From positions 5,270,893 to 5,334,892 of the forward strand of contig OX030966.1 of assembly GCA_943735955.1 (NCBI GenBank): a stretch of 64,000 nt of DNA. The letters run 5' to 3'. The notes below the pieces were generated by a model. It had not been told where the DNA came from. It ran no database searches and worked only from the letters and a program-made list of their open reading frames with translations. Position numbers and translations under genes: made by a program. This stretch comes from Piscicola geometra. Its lineage: Eukaryota; Annelida; Clitellata; Hirudinida; Piscicolidae. Each line of letters begins with the position of its first letter. Position 1 is the first letter of the stretch. This document shows, piece by piece, positions 1-12,775 of this stretch.

Positions 1-41
1 GCTTTTGTTCGGCAATCTAATGTATTGTCGAGTTGTGGGGT

Positions 42-101
42 GGGTAGATGAGTGGTTAACGACAAATGGCCATGGGTCGTGGGTTCGATTCCCAAATACC
101 C
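42..101 (+). repeat. tRNA-like head of a SINE
   Basis: A perfect T-arm-like hairpin surrounds a B-box (GGTTCGATTCC at 82–92), and GGGTA at 42–46 can pair with TACCC at 96–100. An A-box-like TAGATGAGTGG lies near 46. The anticodon arm is poor and unrelated DNA follows directly, so a tRNA-derived SINE head or tRNA pseudogene fits better than a functional tRNA. Confidence 0.5.
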
Positions 102-524
102 GAGTAGCCTGAATTCCTGTAGAGGAGATGCGAGTTGCAAAGAGAAACTAAAAGCTCGTGAATAAAAATCGTAATTTCTTCCTTGTGGCCTGGTGCTCAT
201 AGGAGACGTTCAAGTATCTCTTGTTAAGTCAGTCTGTCTGCCTGTCTGCAATAGTCTGCACACCTGATGAAGCAGAAGAAAAAAAAAGCTAAAACAAAAA
301 CTTTTAAAAACAAATTTACAATTCTTTTTTTAAATCAATTTTTTGCAGATCTCAAGCAGGATATATGTAGCTACGCTCAAACCACTGTCGATTTACACCA
401 TGGAAAGTGAGGGTATATCGAAATGGAACACTCCACTCTCACATCCTTTATCTTTTCACTCACGTGCAGTCTTAATGAGTGTGCATGTTTTGTAGGTCGT
501 GTGAAATGTGTGTGTTTGAATGAA

Positions 525-699
<175 letters not shown>

Positions 700-778
700 C
701 GCTTCTTTATCGATGCAGCAGCACTCCTAATGCAGTTAACATTTTATGCAATCCTCATATCACTCCGTTTCACACGCA

Positions 779-934
779 CATCATCATCATCACCACCATA
801 ATTCTCATCATCAACCAGAATCAATATTATTATAAACATCATTATCATCATCACCATCATCCTCCTTCATCATATCACCAAAAGAGTATCACCACCTTCA
901 TCATCATCATCATCATCACCATCATCATCATCAC

Positions 935-995
<61 letters not shown>

Positions 996-1063
996 TTCAT
1001 CATCATCATCATCATCCTTATCATCATCATCATCATCACCCTCATCATCATCATCATCACCAC

Positions 1064-1114
<51 letters not shown>

Positions 1115-1440
1115 GCACACCGCATTCCTATTTCGTCACCTCTATCATCACTCGACCACTTTTGGCTTTCATTAAAAAACGCAACACTGCTAAATTGCGC
1201 TTCGTGACGGTGGTGGTGATGATGATGATGATAATTATAGTTCAGATTTTGTCGCTGCTGCTGTGGCGCTTGTTCTGATGATGATAATGATGAAGATGAT
1301 GGTGGTGGTGATGATGATGATGATGATGATGATGATAATGATGAGGATGAGGATGATGATAAGGATGAGAAGAAGAAGGATGATAGTGGTGATGGTGATG
1401 ATGAGGGGATGATGATGATGATAAAGATGATTGGTTATCT
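779..1440. repeat. Imperfect (ATC)n then (GAT)n tracts
   Basis: ATC/TCA triplets run from about 779 to 1115. A GAT-rich tract of opposite base skew runs from about 1206 to 1440. The poly-Asp, poly-Met and poly-Ile frames have no start context, no splice sites and no complex sequence. Confidence 0.9.
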
Positions 1441-2042
1441 TGAAGGTGCTAGTATTTATGATATATATTATATTGGGGAGTGAATGATAATGATGAATAG
1501 AATGATGATGGTGATGATGATGACGCCAAAATGACAGCAGAAGCAGGAAGGAAGAACTTACTGGTGATGAATGTTTGCCCGCATCCTAGAAGCACTTGTG
1601 CGCTCTAAACGCCAGCCTTTCCCTGCCTGCCTCTAATGTCATCTCATCTTGGGTACGAAACTCCCAACCCTTTCCTCTACTAGCGATGGTGCTTCTCATT
1701 TCTTCACTGCTTTTCACTGCCCCAGAAAACTCCGAATAGGGCCGATTAAAATAGAGTGGGTCTTTGTTTTTATTATGCTTTTAATAAACTTTTAATTCTC
1801 AATTAGGTCTGATCGGAGTAACGAACATATGCGACTTGAAAAAAAGTTTTTTTTGTTGAAAGTCATGAATATGTAAGTAGTTGTCGCAGCGAGCATTTCA
1901 TGAAATGTTCTCATGATGCTAGATGGATCGCTAAATAATGCATTTCAATAATATTCAGATCAGCTGTTCATAGGCAATATCAACTCCGACTTCCTTCTCC
2001 TTCCCATAAAGTGCTGGGCTCTTCTGGAGCATAGACGCACTT

Positions 2043-2117
2043 GGGCGACGGTGGGAATCGAACCCACGCTAGTGAGTCGAACGCCAAGCGCTTTACCTTA
2101 AAGCTATACCGGCCGCT
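2043..2117 (-). repeat. tRNA-like SINE or tRNA pseudogene
   Basis: Read on the minus strand, a five-base-pair T stem (GTGGG/CCCAC) encloses the loop of a consensus B-box GGTTCGATTCC. A plausible A-box (TAGCTTTAAGGTAAAGCG) lies upstream. The acceptor stem does not pair well, so a functional tRNA is unlikely. A different SINE family begins about 60 bp further along. Confidence 0.45.
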
Positions 2118-2178
2118 TTTTTTTCTCTCCGAATACCAGTTAATCGCCCTACTCGAGTCCACCTACTACGGGAGGGGA

Positions 2179-2342
2179 ACGGGTAGCTGAGTCGGCAACG
2201 ACTCTCGGCTTCACCAATAATGAAAGGTCCTAGGTTCAAGTGCAACCAATGCCTTAGTAACCCAAAGGCGCAAATGAAAATAGGCAGCCTAAGTGGCCTG
2301 GAAGCTCGTTCGGGTTATACGCCACTATGATAATGCTCGTCA
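2179..2342 (+). mobile_element. SINE copy A, tRNA-like 5' end and A/T-rich tail
   Basis: About 164 bp that recurs at 31,305–31,472 with roughly nine in ten bases identical. The 5' end reads GGGTAGCTGAGTCGGCAACG (A-box-like), followed by a degenerate B-box (GGTTCAAGTGC). The 3' end is GATAATGCTCGTCATTT and passes into TTATATTA repeats. Two similar copies 29 kb apart, each with an ATT-type tail, are what a SINE family would leave. Confidence 0.7.
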
Positions 2343-2373
2343 TTTATATTATATTTATATTATATTATTATAT

Positions 2374-2459
2374 TACTACTAATACTACTACTGCTGCTAC
2401 TGCTGCTAGTACTACTACTACTGCTGCTACTACTACTGCTGCTACTACTACTGCTGCTG

Positions 2460-2548
<89 letters not shown>

Positions 2549-2567
2549 GCTGCTACTACTGCTGCTG
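2374..2567. repeat. (ACT)n microsatellite grown from a SINE tail
   Basis: TACTAC/TGCTGC triplets directly continue the TATTATATTA tail of the upstream SINE, suggesting that the tail seeded the array. The same triplet encodes poly-threonine inside the polyhomeotic-like gene near 29.5 kb. Confidence 0.85.
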
Positions 2568-2751
2568 TTTAAATACAATCTCTTGTGGCAATATCTTCCC
2601 AGAAAGTTGAGATCAAAAGATTGTAGTAGACTGGAGTAAAGGGCCAGATGTGACGGTCACTCCTCGCGATAATGACAGTCCATCAGACGCCCAACAAGCG
2701 CCTGCAAATTACTACTGAAGGGTCAGTACTTAAAGGAATCATGAGAACTGA

Positions 2752-2821
2752 GGATGATGACGATGACGATGATGATGATGATGATGATGATGATGAAGAT
2801 GACGATGACGATGATTATAGC

Positions 2822-2881
<60 letters not shown>

Positions 2882-2970
2882 GATGACGATGACGATGATT
2901 ATAGCGATGATGATGATGATGATGAAGATGACGATGATTATAGCGATGATGATGATGAAGATGATGATGG
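2752..2970. repeat. (GAT)n array with GATTATAGC interruptions
   Basis: Runs of GATGAT are divided by a recurring segment GATGACGATGATTATAGC, so this is a higher-order repeat. Aspartate-rich translation products are not considered genes. Confidence 0.85.
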
Positions 2971-3348
2971 AGGTTGTGCATAGAGGCGTGAATGCGGGAA
3001 GAAAAGCACACCAGCTATGCGAGAAAATGAAGCACTCAATACAAAACTGTTGGACGATCGTGAACATTGAATACATCGTGAATACAACGTGAGTCGTTAC
3101 AATGAAAATAAATATATACAAATAATCTTCCTAACAATGTCTATTTATAAAGTATATATTAATAAAATAAATAAATACATTTTTATTTTCTAAAATCGAC
3201 TTTGAAGATTGTGGAGGTAGTGAGGCGTTTGGTAGGAGGATAAATTTTGTAGCGGCGAATGCAGTCGCATGGAGTATTTAGTGGTCCAGATGTCAGATGG
3301 CAGTGCCGGATTAAATGTGATGCAGTCCAAATTGGAATTGTCAGTCGT

Positions 3349-3477
3349 CAGTGTGTGTGTGTGTGTTTGTGTGTGTCGTGTGTGTGTTTGTGTGTGTGTG
3401 TTTGTGTGTGTGTGCCGTGTGTGTTTGTGTGTCGTGTGTGTGTTTGTGTGTGTCGTGTGTGTGTTTGTGTGTGTTGT
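3349..3477. repeat. Degenerate (GT)n with TTGTG/TCGTG variants
   Basis: GTGTGTGT blocks alternate with TTTGTG and GTCGTG variants, forming a short compound repeat of about 130 bp. Confidence 0.85.
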
Positions 3478-3710
3478 GAGTCAACATAACACATCCTATG
3501 TTCAGCTTGAGTTTTCCACTAGGAAATGAGCTTAAAGCATCTTCCATCCACAAACTTAAAGCCCCTCTATGAGATAACGCTGACGGAGTTTCTCTCAAGC
3601 AGGCAAACACTGAAAGACACTGTTGTGCTGATTCAAGCTCTTGAAGGTGGTGTGTGTGAGAGGCTTGTCAGAGTGGTTAAACTCTCGTTTACTCAATCCC
3701 TCAGTCAATC

Positions 3711-3958
3711 ATTCGTTTTTTCATTCATACATTCATTCATTCATTCACTCATAAATTCATTCACTAATTCATTAATTCATTAATTCACTCATTCATTCAT
3801 TCATTTATTCATTAGTTCATTCATTCATTCATTTATTCATTCATTCATTCATATATTCATTCATTCATTTATTCATTCGTTCATTCATTTTTTCATTCAT
3901 TTATTCATTCATTCATTCTGTCATTCATTCATTCACTCACTCGCTCACTCACTCATTG
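3711..3958. repeat. (ATTC)n tetranucleotide array
   Basis: About 250 bp of ATTC/CATT repeats with scattered substitutions. Confidence 0.9.
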
Positions 3959-4027
3959 CAGATGCTTAATTAAGATAGCAGCAGCTTTGAAGACAGCGCC
4001 ACATAAATGATGCATGAAGAAGATGCT

Positions 4028-5577
4028 GACGCTGACGATGATAATGATGATGAAGATGATAATGATGGTGATGGTGAAGATGATAATGATGATGAAGATG
4101 ATAATGATGATGAAGATGATAATGATGGTGATGGTGAAGATGATAATGATGATGATGGTAAAGATGATAATGATGAGGATGGTAAAGATGATGATGGTGG
4201 TGAAGATGACGATGATGATGATGGTAAAGATGATGATGATGATGTGATTATGACGACGATGATTTGATGATGACGATGATGATGATGATGATGTGATGAT
4301 GATGATGGTAAAGATGATGATGAGATGTTGGTAGTGGTACTAATGACGATGATGATGCTGAGGATGACGATTTTGATGACGATGATGATGAAGATGGTGA
4401 GGATGATGGTGATGATGATGGTGACGATGATGAGGGTGATGATGATGGTGAAAATGATGATGGTGAAGATGATGATGGTGAAGATGATGATGGTGAAGAT
4501 GATGATGGTGAAGATGATGATGGTGAAGATGATGATGGTGAAGATGATGATGGTGAAGATGATGGTGGTGATGATGATGATGGTGATGATGGTGAAGATG
4601 ATGATGATGATGATGATGATGGTGAAGATGATGATGGTGAAGATGATGATGGTGAAGATGATGATGGTGAAGATGATGATGGTGAAGACGATGGTGGTGA
4701 TGATGATGATGGTGATGATGGTGAAGATGATGATGGTGAAGATGATGATGGTGAAGATGATGATGGTGAAGATGATGATGGTGAAGATGATGATGGTGAA
4801 GATGATGATGGTGAAGATGATGATGGTGAAGATGATGATGGTGAAGATGATGATGGTGAAGATGATGATGGTGAAGATGATGATGGTGAAGATGATGATG
4901 GTGAAGATGATGATGGTGAAGATGATGATGGTAAAGATGATGATGGTGAAGATGATGGTGAAGATAATGATGGTGAAGATGATGATGGTGAAGATGATGA
5001 TGGTGAAAATGATGATGGTGAAGATGATGATGGTGAAGATGATGATAGTGAAGATGTTGATGGTGAAGATGATGATGGTGAAGACAATGATGGTGATGAT
5101 GATGATGGTGAAGATGATGATGGTGAAGATGATGATGGTGAAGATGATGATGGTGAAGATGATGATGGTGAAGATGATGATGGTGAAGATGATGATGGTG
5201 AAGATGATGATGGTGAAGATGATGATGGTGAAGATGATGATGGTGAATATGATGATGGTGAAGATGATGATGGTGAAGATGATGATGGTGAAGATGATGA
5301 TGGTGAAGATGATGATGGTGAAGATGATGATGGTGAAGATGATGATGGTGAAGATGATGATGGTGAAGATGATGATGGTGAAGATGATGATGGTGAAGAT
5401 GATGATGGTGAAGATGATGATGGTGAAGATGATGATGGTGAAGATGATGATGGTGAAGATGATGATGGTGAAGATAATGATGGTGAAGATGATGATGGTG
5501 AAGATGATGATGGTGAAGATGATGATGGTGAAGATGATGATGGTGAAGATGATGATGGTGAAGATGATGATGGTGAA
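4028..5577. repeat. 15-bp GAT-rich minisatellite, about 1.5 kb
   Basis: From about 4,441 to 5,577 the unit GATGATGATGGTGAA repeats with few changes, about 75 copies. A more degenerate GAT/GGT leader occupies 4,028–4,440. Because the unit is 15 bp, five of the six frames stay open for over 230 codons. These frames have no complex flanking sequence and I do not count them as genes. Confidence 0.95.
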
Positions 5578-5639
5578 TATACAAAGATGAAGAAGATATG
5601 GATTGAAGAAGATGATGATTCGGAAGATTAAGATGCTGA

Positions 5640-8600
5640 CAAAAACTTTTTGCAAATCACACAGTGGGCTGCTCGTCATATGAGTGACCACTGCTAAAAG
5701 ACAACCAAAAAACTGACAACCACCGCCATTTATAACTTAGGCTGGATGGGAGAAGAAACAAGAATGATGAAAAACACAAAAGAACCAAGAGTCATCGGAT
5801 GAACGCCGCTCAGCCTCGCTTAACTTTTGTGGCATGTCACCAACGAGTAAAGAATTTAGGCCGCAGGGCATGTATAAACGAAGCTCTCGCACTATTCTCA
5901 GAAGAACTCGTCGCAATGTTGATATTTATGAATTCAGCGCTATACATTTAATAATAAATATTAAAACTTGACCTTGAGAAAAATAATCGCGCTTTCTAGT
6001 TTTCTAAGATCAAACATAGAAAAAAAAGATAAGTTTTATAGAAATCTAAGCCAATGCAAACTTTAACTTCAGGTAAACCGGCCCGGTCAAAGCAGGAAAT
6101 AATTCAAATAGTTTCATATTCCCTGATGACATGTTGAATAAATGTCAGCTAATGAAGGCGTAATTGCTGCTTCAAAAGAGATGGATTACAGAATTGAGGT
6201 GCGGATTTGAAAATAGACTTGTACTAGTTAGGCTTCGAATTATTTACATTAATATTAGCAGGCTTCTGCATGGCCCATAGATCAATAGGTTGTGACTTCT
6301 CATTGCTATGAATGTTGATTCAGTTGAATTCATGAAAATGATTAAATTCTATTATCAATAGTATTAAAAGGGTCAAGGTTTGTGAACTTGGAAAATATAT
6401 TTGAATGTCCAATACCTAATAGCTTCTCAAGATTCGAGGTCAGTCATTCATAATACATAAAGAAACATACATTCATATATTTTCATCTAACTGATACACA
6501 CATATATATTATTTTATTCGACTATATATATTCTTTATTTTGTTAAAAATGGCGGAAAATATAGATTGAAGTTGTTAAATTGGAACAGCAGCTGATGATT
6601 GGCAGACGAGTGAAGCGATTTCAAACAAAGAGCTACAAGCTGGCCCCACCCACTTACTACTCCCAGCCAACCAGAATGGAGTAAATAAGAAAAATGGCCG
6701 CTATATTGCTTAGGCCATTATGTTTTATCGCTAATATAGAATTGAAGATTTTTCAGTTAGTTTAAGTTAATTGCAAGAAATATCTACGACAAAGGTTTGA
6801 CTTTTTTATTTTGCATCACATCCTCGTTTAATTTTTGTTTGATCGTCAATTTGATCACCGAAGTGTCTAACCTCATTCTATGCAGCTACCTTCATTATCA
6901 TAGGCTTGCTAGCCTGCATGCTGCAATGGTGTTTTTCAATTCATCCTTCTCTCTATCCATCTTTTATTTTACATTCTTCACTCATTCAAATTCTTCATCA
7001 ATTTTATTATAAAAATAAATTTATTTCTTTAAAAAAGCAAATTTGTGAGTAAAAAAGATTATACATTTACAAATGATATATTCATACAAATTCCATACAT
7101 TTGTTCATCATATGTATGCCTGTGTAGAGACCAATATTTGTGTGCATAGCTGTATGGGAGCCTGCACATATAGAATAATCGAACAGTGAGTTTTGAGATG
7201 AACTACGATTAAACCTAATGTTCTCGATTCGATTCCTAGTAAAGTCGTAAAAGAATTTTTATTATGATGTCTGTCTGTGAAAGTGTGATTGGTGGAATAT
7301 TAAGGGAGCTTCCAGCGTTATTTTTTTTATTTAACTAAAAATTAAAACAAAGTAAAATACAAATTTATAAAGTAGCGTAAACCCGCGTGGTGGTTACGAA
7401 GACCATACAGAGGTCTCAGACACGACGACGATGACGAAGACACAGTGTTTGTCTTCTGTTTGTTCGTCTGCTGTTCTCCTCCATTTATAAACTACTACAA
7501 CGTAAACAGCTGCAGACGTGTGCCAAAGGGCACTGTGCAGGGATTGATTCTTTTTGTCTCTGCATCGTCATCATTACTACTCATTTCATTTTTTTTCTTC
7601 GCTCAATCTTCATCTTACCATCATTGTTATTATCATTACCTTAGTCATTATTGTCATTATCATCACCATAATCATCATCATCATCATTCTTATCAACATT
7701 ATCATCTTCGTCGTGAACTGTTTCTTGTAGTTGGCCTTTAATTGAAATTTAATGGCGATCATAGACAAATGACAGGTTTCACTACAATCATTCACCACTC
7801 TTGCCCTCACACAATGGCTTTTTTGAACCTTCAAAGTTGTGCGTCTCAAAATATTCAAAATAATTTATTATTTAAAGTATAAAATAGTTAAATATTAAGA
7901 AGGTAAAATAATTATTTTTATTCTATTTAAAATAGTTCGCTTCATAAATGGATTTTCAGCGTTGCATGTGTACAGTGTCAGTAGCAGGCTTCGCAATTAA
8001 GTTCTCAACTATCCAGTTGCACACATCGACTACAACAACATCAATAAAAATAAGAAAGATAATAAGAATAAATAATGATAACAAAATTAATTATTCTAAT
8101 TGTTAATACTGAGCAGACACTGTGTAGGATGTGGCTGACAATGTCAGTGTATGGCATGGCGCTTGAGGGTTTGAGGAGTTTGCATTGGTGTAGAGTGTCG
8201 GAAAGGGGAGTTGTGAGTGCAGTGCAATGGAATAGAAAGGAAATAGAATAATTAATTGTTAGTTAAATTCTGCACCGCTTTGGCGGATATGATCCAATTA
8301 ATTAATTGTAAATAAATGAAGAAATGAATAAAATATATTTGTAAAGCGCTTTGTGATAACTTCAAGATGGCTCAATGAGGGGAAAATTGTTAGTCGGGTT
8401 TTCCACGTTAATATTAATAATTTTCGTTATATTGTATTTGATCGTTAGTGTGAAATAACTTTTAAAAAGAAATAATTATATTTATAATTATTTTAAAAAT
8501 TAGTTATATTTTTTAAGAAAGTTTAGAAGTTAGTGAGTTTGTATATGTTTTGAGTGATGAGAGACATGGAACAGAAGGATGTAGGAGAAGGGGGACAGTG
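5640..8600. other. Non-repetitive stretch without a recognisable gene
   Basis: About 3 kb of A/T-rich unique-looking DNA. No open frame here has protein-like composition or paired splice sites that I can defend. A short B-box-like GATTCGATTCC lies at about 7,228–7,238. A retroposon-3'-end-like AAGCGCTTTGTGATAAC lies near 8,345. Small ATC-rich patches occur near 7,620–7,700. Confidence 0.6.
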
Positions 8601-8624
8601 GTGATGGTTTGGTGATTAGGATGA

Positions 8625-9330
8625 TTTGATGATGGAGTGCTAGTGGTGTGGTGATGGTGTGCTAGTGGTGTGGTGATGGTGTGGTGATGTAGAGTCGTTT
8701 TTGGGTGGTGATGGTGTGGTGATGGAGTGATGGTTTGGTGATTGTGTGGTGATGGTGTGGTGATGGAGCGATGGTTTGGTGATGGTGATGATAGAGTGAT
8801 TGGGTTTCAAACAGTATAACAGCGAAGATACAAACTCATTGTTGAATTGGCCATTGAAACTTGAAGAAGGAAGACTAGATGAAGTAAGAGGAAGGGGAGG
8901 AAGATGAGGAAGAGAAGAAAGATGAGAAAGATGAGGAAGAGAAAAAGAAAGAGAAGGAGGGGGAGGCAGGAAAGGGCGTAAGCGATAATGGAGGTGACAG
9001 AGCTGATGGCTGATAAGGTGTTCGTTTCTGTAAGGCTATATGCAGCCTCAACCCAGATATAGCTTCGGAAGCACCAGCTTAATTTCACTGCAAGATTGCC
9101 GAGTAGAGGCCAAAGGTGTAATGCACCGTGCATATGTGTTTGTGGCAAGTGTAAGCCAGGTTTTTACGCTGGTGGTGGTTGTTGTGGGCATGATGTGGTA
9201 GTGGTGTGGTGATGATGGTGGTTTGTGATGATGTGGTGGTGGTGATGGGCGTGGAGAGGGTGTGGTGGTAGTAGTGACGGAGATGGTGATGATGTGGAGA
9301 GGATGTTTGTGTTTGATGAAGACCTACAAG
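8625..9330. repeat. GGTGTGGTGATG-type repeats with a purine-rich block
   Basis: Two clusters of TGGTGTGGTGATGG units (about 8,625–8,800 and 9,165–9,300) flank a GAAGAG purine tract (about 8,865–8,965). A short unique island lies between them at 8,980–9,150. Confidence 0.8.
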
Positions 9331-9587
9331 AAGCGAATTCGACTGCAGTGTCATTATTCGTAATTTAATTACAAATTGTCTGTTTACATCTCTATGTATT
9401 TATTGTATATGTATATCTATATATTCATGTATGCCTTTTCTAATTCAAATAGAGTCACATGTGTTTGTGTATGTGTATGTATGTGTGTGTATTTGTATGT
9501 GTTTCTATTTGTTTGTGTGTCTGTTTGACAGACAGAACGAAAAGGAAATAATATAGTTATATAGCTCATTCATGCATGCACGCTGTG

Positions 9588-9712
9588 ATTGGTGGACGAG
9601 TCACGTGATGTCAGGAATGGACCAATCAGGAGGCAGAGTGCTCAGCAGGAGATAAAACAGGCTTTTGTCGATAGATTGGTACGGTAGTGGAGGAAGTTTG
9701 AAGGGGCGGGGC
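9588..9712 (+). promoter_or_regulatory. Candidate promoter: CCAAT boxes, E-box, GC box
   Basis: Within 125 bp there are an inverted CCAAT (ATTGG, 9,588), a CACGTG E-box (9,602–9,607), a direct CCAAT (9,622–9,626), another ATTGG (9,675) and a GC box GGGGCGGGGC (9,703–9,712). Such sites cluster in CpG-type animal promoters, and this is the only such cluster seen in the 22 kb before the polyhomeotic-like gene. A possible first exon follows at 9,974. No transcript evidence is available. Confidence 0.35.
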
Positions 9713-9973
9713 TTAGATTGAGTGGATTGACAGCGCTATTAATAACCTAATTTGCATGACTATATTCAATCTATATGTGTGTGCGTTGTGTCTACGTGCA
9801 TATTGTATGCACGTGTGTGTGTCAATATGCGGGGCTGTGAGGGTTAACAAGATACACAAAAGCAAAATGAGTTTTCGTGCACAAAAGCAATAAAAATAAT
9901 ATATAAAAAAACAAAGTTAAAATAAATGTTGTTATCTTGTTGTTATTGAATAATCTGTTGCTCTCTCAATCAA

Positions 9974-9998
9974 ATGGAAGATTCTAATTTGAAAGCAG
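9974..9998 (+). other. Candidate short first coding exon
   Basis: An ATG opens eight codons (MEDSNLKA) and then meets a good donor (G|GTAAGC) in phase 1. It lies about 260 bp after the promoter-like cluster. Joining it to the polyhomeotic-like gene would need an acceptor inside that gene's first assigned exon (for example after the AG at 22,665–22,666), so the link is speculative. Confidence 0.2.
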
Positions 9999-10020
9999 GT
10001 AAGCAGCTTGAAAGCTCTTA

Positions 10021-10583
10021 TACGTGTGTGTTCTTCTGTGTGCGTGTGTATTCCTCTGTATGTGTGTGTTTCCTTCTGTATGCGTGTGTGTACTTCTGTG
10101 TGCGTGTGTGATTCTCTGTATGTGTATGCTCTTCCGTGTGTGTGTGGTTTCCTCTGTATGTGTGTGTACTTCTGTGTACGTGTATGTTCCCTTTTTGTAT
10201 GCCTATACTGTATGACTCAATATATGCCTCTATATCCCATTTCATATACTCCTGAGTACGTCTATGTATGCGTCTGTATCTTCTCTTATCTGGTGTGCAG
10301 CCTGCATAGTACTAATGTGTGGCAGGGATGGGGGCATGTAACGGTGTTATTAAATATAGTTGCCATATTAATTGCAAGAAAGCTCACACACGTGCACACT
10401 CGTACATTCACACATACACACGTGCACACACGTAAATCTAGACATTCACACACGTGCACACAAACCAACACATACACAAGCACACATGGAAGACGACATG
10501 TGCGTGTGGAGATGCCTAATGCGTTGTTGGTAGGCGACATTGATTCCACATAAGCAAACACGCACACACACGCACACAAGCTG
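10021..10583. repeat. Degenerate TGTGTGT(A/T)CTTCTGTG and CACACA repeats
   Basis: About 200 bp of 16–20 bp TGTGTG-based units are followed, after a 130-bp unique segment, by CACACA-rich DNA. No gene is visible. Confidence 0.75.
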
Positions 10584-10779
10584 TTCTTGCTTCATCCATC
10601 TTCTTCTTTAAATACCCTTCCTTTATTCCAAACTCCACCTTCATAACCCTCTTCCCTCTTTCAAACCCCCTTCCAATTATAACTCAACCCTTTTCCAACT
10701 GACCCCCCATTCCAACTCCAGTTCTTCCGAATCTCCTTTCCACTCCAAACCCCACCTCTTCATGCCAAAATTCTTTCCT

Positions 10780-10995
10780 ATTCCAAGTTCCACCCCTTCC
10801 CCTTCCCCAACTCCTCCCCTTTCCTAATCTCCTCCCCTTTCCCAACTCCCCCCCTTCCCCAACTCCTCCCCTTTCCTAATCTCTTCCCCTTCCCCAACTC
10901 CTCCCCTTTTCTTATCTCCTCCCCTTTCCTAATCTCCTCCCCTTTCCCAACTCCTCCCGCCCTTTTCCCAGCTCCTCCAAGCCCCTTCCCAACTC
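10780..10995. repeat. CTCCCCTTTCCTAAT minisatellite
   Basis: Irregular pyrimidine units of about 16–20 bp (CTCCTCCCCTTTCCCAA type). The plus strand has almost no G. Confidence 0.8.
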
Positions 10996-12640
10996 CCTTC
11001 CCATTACAAACGCCACCGAACTCTTCCAGCCAAAAGCAACACCACAATGGCGTATTTGTTTCTGAGGCGTAGTTCAATGGAAGCACCCAGCACCTGGAGA
11101 ATTTCTGCCATGGAGTCTCCTTGCTCCTTGCATGCTACACAGCCATCATGCCTTCTTCCATTCAGTAGCCTTGTCTGTGTGTGTGTGTGTGTGGCAGCTT
11201 TGATGTCTAAAAGCCTAATAGGACTTCCTTATTGTCTACCCTCTCACTCAATCACTACCCATCTTTCACTCACTTTTTCCAATCTCTCACACACTCTTCC
11301 CCATTTCTTTCCTCTCCATCTCTCACTCACTCTTCCCCATATCTCTCACTTAATCTCCATACCCTTTCACCCACTCATTCTCCACTTTCTTCCATTTCTT
11401 TCAGCATCTTTTTTTCTCTATTTCTCCTTCTATCCACCTCCTATTTATTTCATTTTCCTAGCATGCTCCCTCAATACCCTCTTTTTCTCACTATCTCTAT
11501 TTATTCCCCCTTTGGTGAATCTTTTCCACCATTTGCTGGCTCTACCCTTTTCTAAATTCCATCTCTCTCTCTTTTATTTTTTTTACTTTTTCCCCATCTC
11601 CTCCAACCTCTGCATCACTAACATCATCCAAGCAACATTAAATTGCATCAATTTTAGGCAAAAAGCATTTTTATCACGCACAAAAACATACACATTTTCA
11701 CACTCACACACAAACACACACACACAGATATTCACATTTGTATCTTTAGTTATTTGTTTATACGCGTCTATGTATTTTTTTCTATGTTTATATTCATGTG
11801 TATGTGTGTGTGTGTGTGCCTGTTTGTATAGTTGGCTTCACGTTATACGTACGCTTATGTATGTATGCGTGCATTCAAATATGCGCACACATGCGTGCAT
11901 AATATTCTTTGTTCGTCAGCTGTTCTGCTGTTCACAAAAGCTCCATAAATTATGTTAATCTGACCTCCTCACCACCACGAACCACTGCCACCATTCTACC
12001 GTCTTCACCACCACTACCACCACCCATTTGATGACCATCCTAATTCCAACAACATCCCAAAGTTTCTAACCCAACTCAAAGACAAGAAATGTAGAGCATT
12101 AAACCACTACAACATTCAACCACTTCTCGACCAGGCTGCTACCAGTTGAACTGGCAATATCCATTAGGGCCGTGAAAGAAGGGTTGTGGCAGCAGAATGT
12201 TTGCATTGGCGCACACATTGCCCTCTAATGAGAAGTTCAATCCATCTCGTATCTATGTGTGTATCTGTGCGTCATTTGTCCCAGATTTTTGAGGCTCACA
12301 CACACAAACACACACAAAATGCACACAGACAGAAACACATGCAAACACACAAGCACATGCACATGAATAAATACAGAAAAAATATAATTGGCTATGATTT
12401 TATGAAATAATGAAGATTAAATGAGTAGGAGGGGGAGGCAGAAGAGGATGAGGCAGAGGGGAATGATGATGATGATGATGTGACTGAGAGTAGCATGCAA
12501 TGTATCATTGGTAGAGTCATTCGTTTCAGGAATTGAAATGGGAAGAAGTGCAGTGTGGGTTAGTTCGGTTCTAGGATAAAAAGTCTTCGGATAAAAAGTC
12601 TTCGGATAAAAGTCTTTAGGATTTACTCCTGTCCTTAGTG

Positions 12641-12665
12641 TGTTTTTTTGAACACACACACACAC

Positions 12666-12735
<70 letters not shown>

Positions 12736-12775
12736 AAACACACACACTCACAAACAAACATACACACACACATAC
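12641..12775. repeat. (CA)n microsatellite
   Basis: CACACA tract with a few AAAC and TAC interruptions. Confidence 0.9.
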
